From Nonomuraea roseoviolacea subsp. carminata (lineage in GTDB: Bacteria; Actinomycetota; Actinomycetes; Streptosporangiales; Streptosporangiaceae): 64,000 nt of DNA. Location of the stretch: the NCBI RefSeq assembly GCF_024172185.1, contig NZ_JAMZEC010000001.1:1240001-1304000 (forward strand), in the 5' to 3' direction. This document shows, one piece after another, positions 15,715 to 23,668 of the stretch. Below the pieces are notes generated by a model. The model was not told where the DNA came from and searched no databases. It was given only the letters and a program-made list of their open reading frames with translations. Each line of letters opens with the position of its first letter. Within the stretch, counting starts at the first letter, position 1. The translations under genes were made by a program, and so were the position numbers.

Positions 15715-16676
15715 CGGTGGATCCAGTAGCGGCGCAGCACGCGCAGCACCACCGACACGTCGAGCGCGTTGATGCCCGGCAGGTGGGCGAGGTCGCGGGT
15801 GAGGAAGTCGCCGAGTTCGTCCTCGTGCCGGAAGACGCCCTGGTGGATGACCGACGTGGTGCCGGCCACGATGCTCACGTAGCGGGCCGAGGGGTGGCGG
15901 GCCAGCTCCTCGGCCACCGGCTGGATGGCGCCCGGCGAGGTGGTCAGCGCGACGATGACCTCCAGCGCGTAACCGAGCAGGGCGGGCTCGACCTCCACCC
16001 GCGGCCGGACGACGCCGCGCCGCAGCAGCGACTGGATCGCCCGGTAGGCGGTCGACTGGCTCATGCCGAGGGCGCGGGCGGCCTGCGCCGCGGTGATGCG
16101 GCCGTCGGCGCGCAGCAGCCGCAGGATGCCGCCCTCCTCGGGGCCGGTGGCGGGGGGCCTTCCGGGAAGCGGTTCCTCGGCCTCGGACAGGGCCTTGACC
16201 TGGTCGTCGGCGAGCCGGCGCAGCCGCCAGGAGTCGGCCTTGGTCAGCGCGCGCAGCACCAGCTCCGAGTGGGTGGACACCACGCCGGGCACGGCCGGGA
16301 TGCGCGTGGTGAGCAGCTCGCGGGCCTGCGCGCGGTCGGCCGGGTGCAGGGCGCAGTAGACGTCGGCCCGGCCGGAGGTCTCGGCCACGAGCTGGGCCTC
16401 GGGCAGCTCGGCCAGCGCGGTCGCGACCCGCTCGGTCGCGCCCGGCGCGGTCTTCACCCAGACGTGGCGGGGGTTGCCGTCGGCCCGCACGGACCATGCG
16501 GCCTGCCCGATCACGCGCAGGATGCGCTGCTCCTCCAGGCGGCCGAGGCGCCGCCCGACCGTGCTGGGGGACATGCCGAGCACGTCGGCGAGCGCCGCGG
16601 CCGAGGCGCGCGGGGCGATCTGGAGGGCGGCGACCAGGTCGAGGTCGGCGTCGTCCAATACAGCGGCGTCCACCAC
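15690..16676 (-). CDS. Lrp/AsnC-family regulator with duplicated module
   Basis: About 328 residues made of two consecutive AsnC modules: helix-turn-helix (ADVLGMSPSTVGRRLGRLEEQ) plus RAM-like ligand domain, then a second HTH (ITAAQAARALGMSQSTAYRAIQSLLRRG) plus second ligand domain. I prefer the GTG at 16676: TACAGT lies on the minus strand 6 nt before it (16683-16688), the layout of a leaderless promoter, and the family usually starts close to LDDADLDLV. An ATG at 16748 would add 24 residues across the AT-richer promoter region. It is divergent from the AbgT transporter and M20 peptidase genes, which it likely controls in response to an amino acid or peptide product. Confidence 0.8.
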   Translation of the reverse strand: MVDAAVLDDADLDLVAALQIAPRASAAALADVLGMSPSTVGRRLGRLEEQRILRVIGQAAWSVRADGNPRHVWVKTAPGATERVATALAELPEAQLVAETSGRADVYCALHPADRAQARELLTTRIPAVPGVVSTHSELVLRALTKADSWRLRRLADDQVKALSEAEEPLPGRPPATGPEEGGILRLLRADGRITAAQAARALGMSQSTAYRAIQSLLRRGVVRPRVEVEPALLGYALEVIVALTTSPGAIQPVAEELARHPSARYVSIVAGTTSVIHQGVFRHEDELGDFLTRDLAHLPGINALDVSVVLRVLRRYWIHREDGRLVG

Positions 16677-16741
16677 ACCGAGACTGTATCGCGCATGGAG
16701 GGGTAAAGAAGCGACCGATTCATTCAAGTCGGAGTGGCTGC

Positions 16742-16770
16742 TTGCCATATTCCGTCATAGTGCGTGTAAT
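16742..16770 (+). promoter_or_regulatory. Sigma-70-type promoter for the abgT operon
   Basis: TTGCCA (16742-16747) and TGTAAT (16765-16770) are separated by 17 bp, a near-consensus -35/-10 pair in the AT-richest part of the divergent region. Transcription would start about 16777, followed by a strong AGGAGGAGG ribosome binding site before the GTG at 16802. Confidence 0.55.
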
Positions 16771-16801
16771 GGATGGCCATAAACCGCAGGAGGAGGATCG
16801 G

Positions 16802-18316
16802 GTGGGCACGACCGAGGCGACCTCGGAGTCACGACCGCTGGACCGTATGCTGCGCGCCCTCGGCGGCATCGAACGGCTCGGCAACCGGCTCCCCCACCCG
16901 TTCTGGCTGTTCGTCATCCTCAGCGCGGTGCTCGGGCTGGCGAGCTGGGGCCTCGCGGCGGCGGGCGTGTCGGCGGTCAACCCGGCCACCTCCAAGACCG
17001 TGGCGGTCAAGAACCTGCTGTCGGCCGACGGCGTGCGCATGATGGTCGGCGACGCGATCGAGAACTTCACCTCCTTCCCGCCGCTCGGCACCATCCTCGT
17101 CGTCATGCTCGGCGTCGCGGTCGCCGAGCGGTCCGGGCTGCTGGCCGCCGTGCTGCGCTCCGGCGTGTCGAAGGTGTCGCCGCGCTGGGTGACGTTCGTG
17201 CTGGCCTTCACCGGCATGGTGGCGCACGTCGCCTCCGACGCCGCGTACGTGGTGCTCATCCCGCTCGGCGCGCTGGCCTTCCGGGCCGTGGGCCGCAGCC
17301 CGGTGCTGGGCGTGGTGGTGGCGTTCGTGTCGGTCTCGGCCGGCTACGACGCGAGCCCTTTGGTCACGCCGGTGGACGCCATCCTGTCCGGGCTGACCAC
17401 CGCGGCGGCCCACACCGTCGATCCCGCGTACGTCGTCACCCCGCTGGCCAACTACTTCTTCTCCCTCGCCTCCTCGCTCGTGCTGGCCGCCACGATCACG
17501 CTGGTGACCGAGAAGCTGCTCGCGCGCCGGGCCGAGGCGCTGCCCGCCGACGAGGACGCCGAGGCGCTGAAGGACGACCTGGGCGAGCTGGCCCTGCGCC
17601 CCGAGGAGCGCCGCGGGCTGCGCGCCGCGCTGGTCACGCTCGTCGTGTTCGTCGCGGCCGTGGTGCTGGCGGTGCTCCCCTCCGGCTCGCCGCTGCTCAC
17701 CTCCATCGCCGTCTTCCTCGCGCTGGCGTTCCTGGCCGTCGGCTGGGCGTACGGCAGGGCGGCCGGCACCGTGACCTCCGGCCGGGACGTGCCCGCGTTC
17801 ATGGCCCACGGCATGCGCGAGCTGGCCCCGATCCTCGTGCTGTTCTTCGCGATCTCGCAGTTCCTGGCGTACTTCAAGTGGACCGGGATCGGCGAGGTCA
17901 TCGCCATCGACGGCGCCGGCCTGCTGAAGTCGGCCGGTGTGACCGGCCCGGTCGTCTTCCTGGGCATCCTGGTCGTGGTGACCGTCATCAACCTGGTCGT
18001 CACCAGCGGCTCGGCGCAGTGGGCGCTGGTCGGGCCGGTGTTCGTGCCGATGCTGATGCTGCTGGACATCCCGCCGGAGTACACCCAGGCGCTCTACCGC
18101 ATCGCCGACTCCTGCACCAACGCGATCACGCCGATGAGCCCCTACTTCGTGATGGCGCTCGGCTTCCTGCAGCGCTACCGCCGCTCGGCCGGCATCGGCA
18201 CGCTCGCCTCGATGACCATTCCGCTGTCCCTGACCCTGCTCGTGGTATGGACGGTGCTGTTCTTCGTGTTCTGGTGGCTCGGCGTCCCGCTGGGCCCCGG
18301 CGCACCCGTTCGCTAG
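16802..18316 (+). CDS. AbgT-family transporter
   Basis: A 504-residue polytopic membrane protein of the AbgT (p-aminobenzoyl-glutamate transporter) family, with about 11-12 hydrophobic segments and the family signatures PHPFWLFVILSAVLGL near the N-terminus and SGSAQWALVGPVFVPMLMLL then ADSCTNAITPMSPYFVMAL near the C-terminus. Known members take up p-aminobenzoyl-glutamate or export sulfonamides using the proton gradient. The GTG at 16802 follows AGGAGGAGG; an in-frame ATG 11 codons upstream is the alternative. A metallopeptidase of the carboxypeptidase G2 class starts 20 bp after its stop, so uptake plus cleavage of an acyl- or aroyl-amino acid is the likely function. Confidence 0.85.
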   Translation: MGTTEATSESRPLDRMLRALGGIERLGNRLPHPFWLFVILSAVLGLASWGLAAAGVSAVNPATSKTVAVKNLLSADGVRMMVGDAIENFTSFPPLGTILVVMLGVAVAERSGLLAAVLRSGVSKVSPRWVTFVLAFTGMVAHVASDAAYVVLIPLGALAFRAVGRSPVLGVVVAFVSVSAGYDASPLVTPVDAILSGLTTAAAHTVDPAYVVTPLANYFFSLASSLVLAATITLVTEKLLARRAEALPADEDAEALKDDLGELALRPEERRGLRAALVTLVVFVAAVVLAVLPSGSPLLTSIAVFLALAFLAVGWAYGRAAGTVTSGRDVPAFMAHGMRELAPILVLFFAISQFLAYFKWTGIGEVIAIDGAGLLKSAGVTGPVVFLGILVVVTVINLVVTSGSAQWALVGPVFVPMLMLLDIPPEYTQALYRIADSCTNAITPMSPYFVMALGFLQRYRRSAGIGTLASMTIPLSLTLLVVWTVLFFVFWWLGVPLGPGAPVR

Positions 18317-18336
18317 CCCCCACAGGAAGGAAACCC

Positions 18337-19470
18337 GTGTCGATCACCGACTGGACCCGGGAGGCCCTGCCCGCCATGCTCGACGACCTCCGCACGGTCG
18401 TCGAGCTGGAGACCCACAGCTCCGACAAGGCCATGCTGACCACCGGGCTCGGCGGCGTGCGCGCCCTCACCGCCGAGCGGCTGGGCCCGCCCGACGCGGT
18501 CGCCGTGCACGACGGCGGCGAGTTCGGCGACGTGCTGGAGCTGACCTACCGGGGCACCTCCTCCGGCACCGTGCTCATGGCCAGCCACTACGACACCGTG
18601 TGGCCGACGGGCACGCTGGCCGAGTGGCCGTTCACCGTGTCCGGGGGCAAGGCGACCGGGCCGGGCGTGTTCGACATGAAGACGGGCCTGGTGCAGTCGA
18701 TCTGGGCGGTGCGCGGGCTGCGCGAGCTGGGCCTGCCCCACCCGTCGGTGCGGCTGCTGTTCAACGGCGACGAGGAGATCGGCAGCCCGTTCTCCCGCCC
18801 GTACATCGAGGAGGCCAGCGCGGACGCCCTGGCGACGCTGGTGTTCGAGGCGTCGGGCGGCGGCGCGCTGAAGACGGCGCGCAAGGGCGTCGGTCTGTTC
18901 GACGTGACCGTCACCGGAATCGAGGCGCACGCGGGGCTCGACCCCGAGGCGGGGGCGAGCGCCATCCACGCGCTGGCCGAGGTCATCACGCAGATCACCG
19001 GGGCCGCCGCCCCCGAGCGCGGCACCACGGTCAACGTCGGCCTGGTCAGCGGCGGCACCGGCCGCAACGTCGCGGCGGGACACGCCACGGCGGGCATCGA
19101 CGTGCGGGTCAGCGAGCCGTCGGAGATGGCCCGGGTCGAGGAGGCGTTCGCCGCGGTCAAGGCCCTCGACCCGCGCGTCACGGTCACTGTGTCGGGCGTG
19201 TGGAACCGGCCGCCGATGACGCAGAACCCCGCCTCGCAGCGGCTGTTCAAGGAGGCGCAGGCGGTGGCGGCGGGCTTCGGGATGCCGCTGGAGGAGATCT
19301 CGGTGGGCGGCGCCAGCGACGCGAACTTCGTCTCGGCCCTGGGCCGGCCGGTCCTGGACGGCCTGGGCGCGGTGGGCGGCGGCGCGCACGCGCGGCACGA
19401 GCACGTGGTCGTCGGCCACATCCCGGAGCGGACCGCACTGACGATGGGGCTGGTCACCGCCCTCGGCTGA
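18337..19470 (+). CDS. M20-family metallopeptidase (carboxypeptidase G2-like)
   Basis: A 377-residue di-zinc peptidase. Metal ligands and acid/base are visible: H84 and D86 in ASHYDTVWP, bridging D113 in GVFDMKTG, E146-E147 in NGDEEIGS, an acidic ligand in VFEASGGG, the dimer-interface His in IEAHAG, and the C-terminal His in ARHEHV. Carboxypeptidase G2 and relatives remove glutamate from folates and p-aminobenzoyl-glutamate; other members hydrolyse N-acyl amino acids or dipeptides. No signal peptide is seen, so it acts on substrate imported by the preceding AbgT transporter, with which it shares an operon (GTG start, GGAAGGAAA ribosome binding site). Confidence 0.85.
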   Translation: MSITDWTREALPAMLDDLRTVVELETHSSDKAMLTTGLGGVRALTAERLGPPDAVAVHDGGEFGDVLELTYRGTSSGTVLMASHYDTVWPTGTLAEWPFTVSGGKATGPGVFDMKTGLVQSIWAVRGLRELGLPHPSVRLLFNGDEEIGSPFSRPYIEEASADALATLVFEASGGGALKTARKGVGLFDVTVTGIEAHAGLDPEAGASAIHALAEVITQITGAAAPERGTTVNVGLVSGGTGRNVAAGHATAGIDVRVSEPSEMARVEEAFAAVKALDPRVTVTVSGVWNRPPMTQNPASQRLFKEAQAVAAGFGMPLEEISVGGASDANFVSALGRPVLDGLGAVGGGAHARHEHVVVGHIPERTALTMGLVTALG

Positions 19471-19520
19471 GGAAACCTTCGCGCGGCGGGATCTCAAGCG
19501 GGAGCAGACCTGATACGCTC

Positions 19521-19536
19521 CCAAGCGAGCGCTTGG
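19521..19536. promoter_or_regulatory. Operator-like palindrome, site B (perfect CCAAGCG-AG-CGCTTGG)
   Basis: The best copy of the repeated motif: 7-bp arms CCAAGCG and CGCTTGG with a 2-bp centre, ending 24 bp before the start of the luciferase-like oxidoreductase gene. The position over the presumed promoter fits a repressor. Confidence 0.65.
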
Positions 19537-19560
19537 TTTACCCCTCCGAGAGGCCGCCGC

Positions 19561-20616
19561 ATGAAGTTCTCAACCTTCCACCTCTTCCACCGCTTCGACG
19601 GGCAGAGCTTCGAGGACGTCTACGCCTACCATCTGGAGCTCATCGAGCTGGCCGAGGAGCTGGGGTTCGACGGCGTGAGGCTGGCCGAGCACCACTTCCG
19701 CGACTACGGCGTGGCGCCCAACCTGTTCACCATGCTGGCCCACGCCGCCGCCCGCACCTCACGCCTGCGGCTCGGCACCGGCATCGTGGTGCTCCCGCTG
19801 CACAACCCCATCCACGTGGCCGAGGAGGCCGCCCAGGTGGACGTGCTCTCCGGCGGGCGCCTGGACCTCGGCATCGGCCGCGGCTACCAGAGCTACGAGT
19901 TCGAGGGCTTCGGCGTGGACCTGGCCGAGGCCCGCGACCGCTTCAACGAGGCGCTGGAGGTGATCCTCGGCCTCTGGACGCGCGAGTCGTTCCAGCACGA
20001 GGGCAAGTTCTACCGGACCGGCACCGAGGTGTCGCTGGTCCCCCGCCCCCTCCAGAGGCCGCACCCGCCGCTGCACGTGGCCGCCGTGTCGCCCGAGACC
20101 GTCACCATGTACGCCGAGCGCGGGCTGCCCATCCTCGCCGACCCGGTGGCGACGTTCCGCAAGGTCGTCAAGGCGGCCGAGACGTGGCGGGACACCGCGG
20201 CCCGCGCCGGGCACGGCACGGAGACCGAGCTGGTCGTGGCGCGCAGCGTCTACGTGGCGCCGACCGCCGAGCAGGCGCGCGAGGACCAGGCCAGGTTCGA
20301 GGCGTCCTTCGACCGCTCGCGCATCTTCAACGAGCGCAGCGCGCCCATCGACCCGCGCACCGGCAAGGCCGCGCAGGGCTTCGAGTACTACCAGGACCGC
20401 TACCTGAAGGGCGGCAGCCTGTCGCCCGACTTCCGCTGGGAGCAGCTCGACGTGATCGGCGACCCGGCGCGGGTCGTCGAGCAGATCACGCTGCTGCGCG
20501 ACGCCGGCTTCGCCAACCTGCTCTGCGACTTCGGCAGCACGCGGCCCATGCCGCTGGAGGAGATGAAGAAGGTCATGCGCTTCTTCGCCGCCGAGGTCAT
20601 GCCCGCCTTCGCCTGA
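19561..20616 (+). CDS. LLM-class flavin-dependent oxidoreductase
   Basis: A 351-residue luciferase-like TIM-barrel monooxygenase. It opens KFSTFHLFHRFDGQSFEDVY and carries LGFDGVRLAEHHFRDYGVAPN, LRLGTGIVVLPLHNPIHVAEEAAQVDVLSGGRLDLGIGRGY, typical of the alkanal/limonene-type FMN or F420 group (cofactor not decidable here). It is the first gene of a unit with the acyl-CoA ligase-like gene 50 bp downstream and lies under operator site B. A role in opening or oxidising an aliphatic or terpenoid compound before CoA activation is plausible but inferred. Confidence 0.82.
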   Translation: MKFSTFHLFHRFDGQSFEDVYAYHLELIELAEELGFDGVRLAEHHFRDYGVAPNLFTMLAHAAARTSRLRLGTGIVVLPLHNPIHVAEEAAQVDVLSGGRLDLGIGRGYQSYEFEGFGVDLAEARDRFNEALEVILGLWTRESFQHEGKFYRTGTEVSLVPRPLQRPHPPLHVAAVSPETVTMYAERGLPILADPVATFRKVVKAAETWRDTAARAGHGTETELVVARSVYVAPTAEQAREDQARFEASFDRSRIFNERSAPIDPRTGKAAQGFEYYQDRYLKGGSLSPDFRWEQLDVIGDPARVVEQITLLRDAGFANLLCDFGSTRPMPLEEMKKVMRFFAAEVMPAFA

Positions 20617-20666
20617 CCCCTCGCCGTCCCCCGACCCCCCTCGGCGTTCACCCCCCTGGAGGCGCG

Positions 20667-22169
20667 ATGATCCACAGCCTGACCCTCTCGGACGTCCTCG
20701 CCGAGCACGCCCGCAGCCGCCCGGAGACGACGGCGGTCGTGGACGGCGAGGTCCGGCTCACCTATCCCGCCCTCGACGAGCGCGTCTCCCGCCTGGCGGA
20801 CGCCCTGGCGGCGCGCGGGGTCGCACCGGGCGAGCGCGTGCTCTGGCTCGGGCAGAACTCCCACGCCGTGCTGGAGCTGCTGCTGGCCTGCTCGCGGCTC
20901 GGGGCGGTCCTCTGCCCGGCGAACTGGCGGCAGTCGGCCGACGAGCTGCGCTTCGTGGTCGAGGACCTGACGCCGCGCGTGGTGGTCTGGGAGCCGTCGG
21001 AGGCGACGACGGCCGTGCAGGAGGTGCTGGGCGCGTCCGACGCCGCGTGGGTGCGGGCGGGGCAGGCGTACGAGGAGCTGGTGGCGGGCGGCTCGGTCCG
21101 CGGCTTCCCACAGGTCGCCGACACCGAGCCGGCGCTCGCCCTCTACACCGCCGCCTTCGACGGCCGGCCCAACGCGGCCCTGCTCAGCAGCGCCGCCCTG
21201 GTCGCGCACAGCGCGTCGCTGCTCGTGGTCCGGCAGATGGAGCCGGGGTTCACGTTCCTCGCCAGCGGGCCGCTGTTCCACGTGGGCACGATGATGTTCT
21301 GCCTGGCCACGCTGCAGATCGGCGGGACGAACGTGTTCACTCCGGCGTTCGACCCCGAGGAGGTCTGCCGGCTGATCGACGCCGAGCGGGTGACGCAGGC
21401 GTTCCTGTTCGGGCAGATGATCGACGCCGTGGTGGCGGTGCGGCCGCAGGGCAAGTACGACCTGTCGTCGCTGCGGTTCGTCTCGCACTCGGCGGAGTGG
21501 GACGAGCTGATCACCGTGGACGACTCACCGTGGTGCCGGTCCAAGATGGGCGGGTACGGGCAGACCGAGGTGGGCGGCATGCTCACGTTCCTGGGACTGG
21601 CTCCGGGGGCGGCGGGGTTCGCGGGGCGGCCGTCGCCGTTCGTCCAGGTGCGGATCCTGGGGCCGGACGGCGCGGAGGTGCCGGCCGGAGAGGTGGGCGA
21701 GATCTGTGCGCGCGGCAAGACCCTCTTTTCCGGATATTTCGCCCGGCCGGAGTTGAATGCGGCGAAGTCCGCACATGGGTGGCATCACACGGGCGACCTC
21801 GGGCGCCGCGAGCCCGACGGCACGATCACCTTCATCGGCCCGCGCCTCCGCATGATCAAGTCGGGCGCCGAGAACGTCTACCCGGCCGAGGTCGAACGGG
21901 CACTCAAGTCGCACCCCGCGGTGGCGGACGCCGCCGTCATCGGCGTCCCGGACGAGCGCTGGCACCAGGCGGTCCGGGCCGTGGTGGTGCTCGCCCCGGA
22001 CGCCACGGCGACGGCCGAGGAGCTGATCGGCCACGTGAAGGGCCTGCTGGCCTCGTACAAGAAGCCTCGGGACGTGGTGTTCGCCGACGCGATCCCGAAG
22101 CGCGGCTTCACGCCCGACTACGACGCCCTCGACCAGGCGCACGGCGGCGGCAACTACCCCGGCACCTGA
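20667..22169 (+). CDS. Acyl-CoA synthetase-like AMP-binding protein with degenerate P-loop
   Basis: A 500-residue ANL-superfamily protein. Good matches are GGYGQTEVGG (A5), GWHHTGDLGRRE (A7) and LRMIKSGAENVYPAEVE (A8). Two key motifs are off. The phosphate-binding loop, normally YTSGTTGxPKG, is LYTAAFDGRPNAALLS; the A10 region ends IPKRGFTPDYDALDQ without the usual catalytic Lys of the GK(I/V) motif. Adenylation may be weak or absent, or the protein may belong to a subgroup with altered chemistry. The ATG follows GGAGGCGCG. It is co-directional with the LLM gene and would handle the same compound. Confidence 0.75.
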   Translation: MIHSLTLSDVLAEHARSRPETTAVVDGEVRLTYPALDERVSRLADALAARGVAPGERVLWLGQNSHAVLELLLACSRLGAVLCPANWRQSADELRFVVEDLTPRVVVWEPSEATTAVQEVLGASDAAWVRAGQAYEELVAGGSVRGFPQVADTEPALALYTAAFDGRPNAALLSSAALVAHSASLLVVRQMEPGFTFLASGPLFHVGTMMFCLATLQIGGTNVFTPAFDPEEVCRLIDAERVTQAFLFGQMIDAVVAVRPQGKYDLSSLRFVSHSAEWDELITVDDSPWCRSKMGGYGQTEVGGMLTFLGLAPGAAGFAGRPSPFVQVRILGPDGAEVPAGEVGEICARGKTLFSGYFARPELNAAKSAHGWHHTGDLGRREPDGTITFIGPRLRMIKSGAENVYPAEVERALKSHPAVADAAVIGVPDERWHQAVRAVVVLAPDATATAEELIGHVKGLLASYKKPRDVVFADAIPKRGFTPDYDALDQAHGGGNYPGT

Positions 22170-22197
22170 CACCCGCCGCCTCACCTCGGGCACGTAG

Positions 22198-22371
22198 CAG
22201 GCCGAGGTCGCCCTGGAGGCGGGGCAGGTGCGGTGGCTCGGCGCGCAGGAGCACGCGGGGCGGAACATCGGCGGCACCGAGACTCACGCGATCTTCGTCG
22301 AGCTCAAGGAGCCGCCGGCGCGTGCCGTCCCCTCCGCGCCGCGCCTCGGGCCCGACCGGCCCGAGGACTGA
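22198..22371 (+). pseudogene. Remnant of a cupin-domain gene (3' end)
   Basis: 57 codons, open from just after a TAG to a TGA, encode a recognisable cupin C-terminus: VRWLGAQEHAGRNIGGTET followed by HAIFVELKEP. This resembles the end of small cytosolic cupins with HxGxNIGxTxTHAIFVELKEP. There is no start codon, ribosome binding site or N-terminal half, so it is a gene relic lying between the ligase-like gene and the next unit. Confidence 0.6.
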
Positions 22372-22434
22372 CGCCGGCCCGTTCCCCATCGGGCACGGGC
22401 CCTTCCGGCACGCGCCGGGGCGCTCGCGGAACGG

Positions 22435-22623
22435 TCATAACTCGTGGAACCCCGGCCCCAGGGTGCGCACCTCCCAGGTGTCGAGCCCTTTCGGGCCGCC
22501 GAGCCCCTGCCAGTCCGACCAGCCGCCGTCCGGCTGGACCTGCCAGACGTGGAGCGGGATGACGCCGTTGCCGTTGACGGCGAACACCTCCAGGCGGCCG
22601 TCGACGTTACGGGCCACGGTCAT
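22435..22623 (-). CDS. Small single-repeat lectin-like ORF (possibly a fragment)
   Basis: A 62-residue reading frame starting MTVARNVDGRLEVFAVNGNG and containing HVWQVQPDGGWSDWQGLGGP. This is one blade of the tryptophan-rich repeat (NxDGRLEVFAV...WSxWQxLGG) seen in PLL-type bacterial lectins and related beta-propellers, which normally have five to seven blades. GGGGCG precedes the ATG at 22623. It may be a fragment of a lost propeller protein or a real one-blade protein; the tandem palindromes just upstream argue it is, or was, regulated. Starts at 22671 are also possible. Confidence 0.4.
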   Translation of the reverse strand: MTVARNVDGRLEVFAVNGNGVIPLHVWQVQPDGGWSDWQGLGGPKGLDTWEVRTLGPGFHEL

Positions 22624-22636
22624 GATCGCCCCATGT

Positions 22637-22671
22637 TGCAGTCGTACTGCATCAATGCAGTCATACTGCAT
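22637..22671. promoter_or_regulatory. Two tandem ATGCAGT-N3-ACTGCAT palindromes
   Basis: TGCAGTCGTACTGCAT and TGCAGTCATACTGCAT lie 19 bp apart (22637-22652, 22656-22671) and differ at one base. Each is an inverted repeat of 6-7 bp arms with a 3-bp centre. They sit directly upstream of the small lectin-like ORF on the minus strand. No cognate regulator is adjacent. Confidence 0.55.
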
Positions 22672-22717
22672 TCCATGCCGGGCGCCGTCAAGCGGGAGGC
22701 ACGCGACGCCCGACCGT

Positions 22718-23647
22718 TCAGAGGACGGCGAGCGGGTTGACGGCGCTGCCGGTGCCGCCCTCGATCCTGAGCGGCGCCACGACGAACACGAACTCCGTCC
22801 GGTCGCGCGCGCTCAGCTCCTCCAGCCACAGCATCTCCACCAGGTGCACGCCGTGCCGGTGCAGCAGGATGAGATGCAGGTCGTCCTCCAGCCCCTCCCC
22901 CGCGAGCTGGCGTTCGTCCAGGCCGCCGATCGCCGCGTTGTCCGAGGCCACCACGGCGACGTCGCGCGCCGCCAGCCACCGGCCGGCCTCCGCCGACAGG
23001 CCGGGCTGGCCCGACCAGTACTCCTCGCGCGAGCGCCGCCACACCGCCGGCCAGCCCGTACGGATCACCGCGACGTCCCCCGGCCGCGGCTCCGGGCCGC
23101 ACGCCTCCAGCTCCTCGGGCGTGATCCGGTGCCCGGCCGGCAGGTGGTCCAGGCCCAGCCGGCGGGGCACGTCGAACAGGATGCCCCGCCCCACCACCCC
23201 GCCGACCTGCTCGATCCCGCACCGCGTCGCCCCGTAGGAGCGCACTCGGGCGGCCGGGTGGCCGTTGTAGAGCTCGTCGCCGGACCACATGTGGCACAGC
23301 GCGTCCATGTGGGTGGTCGTGCCGTGGTGGGACACGATCAGCGCGTCGTCGGCCACGCGCAGACCCGCGCCGACCGGCCGCGCGCCCGCCGCGTAGTCGC
23401 CGCCGTCCACCGACATGAAGTGCTGCGGCAACGGCCTGCCCCTCAGGTGCGGCACGGTGCCGGGCGCGGGCGAGGACGTGGAGCCCCTGATCGGCAGGGC
23501 CAGGCTGAGCACCTCGCCCGTGACGGCGGTGCGCAGCGCGGCCAGGACCGCCTCGGGGGTGAGGAGGTTGAGCGTGCCACGCTGGTCGGCTGGGCCGAAG
23601 CGGCCCCAGTTGTTAGGCTCGGCAACCAAGTAAGCGCTTCCTTTCAT
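22718..23647 (-). CDS. Cyclase-family (kynurenine-formamidase-like) metal hydrolase
   Basis: A protein of about 309 residues with the cyclase/KynB fold: NNWGRFGPADQRGTLNLLTP at the N-terminus, the metal-binding HHGTTTHMDALCHMW (HxGTHxDxxxH type) in the middle, and DVAVVASDNAAIGG later. Members hydrolyse amides or lactones, such as N-formylkynurenine, with Mn or Zn. The ATG at 23647 gives the longest reading, but operator site C lies inside its first codons; a TTG at 23629, preceded by AGGAAG at good spacing, is an equally likely start. It is divergent from a serine hydrolase gene. Real substrate unknown. Confidence 0.75.
   Translation of the reverse strand: MKGSAYLVAEPNNWGRFGPADQRGTLNLLTPEAVLAALRTAVTGEVLSLALPIRGSTSSPAPGTVPHLRGRPLPQHFMSVDGGDYAAGARPVGAGLRVADDALIVSHHGTTTHMDALCHMWSGDELYNGHPAARVRSYGATRCGIEQVGGVVGRGILFDVPRRLGLDHLPAGHRITPEELEACGPEPRPGDVAVIRTGWPAVWRRSREEYWSGQPGLSAEAGRWLAARDVAVVASDNAAIGGLDERQLAGEGLEDDLHLILLHRHGVHLVEMLWLEELSARDRTEFVFVVAPLRIEGGTGSAVNPLAVL
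23626..23641. promoter_or_regulatory. Operator-like palindrome, site C (weaker copy)
   Basis: CCAAGTAAGCGCTTCC matches the shared consensus CCAAGCG-NN-CGCTTGG at 10 of 14 positions. It lies between, or at the very start of, the divergent cyclase and serine hydrolase genes. Weakest of the six copies. Confidence 0.4.
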
Positions 23648-23668
23648 GAACGGTGTCTGGAGGTCCTC

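Noticed and set aside
18600..22169. A single 1189-residue fused protein
   Set aside because: The open frame joins shadow sequence of the M20 and LLM genes to the real ligase-like gene, which has its own ribosome binding site and ATG at 20667.
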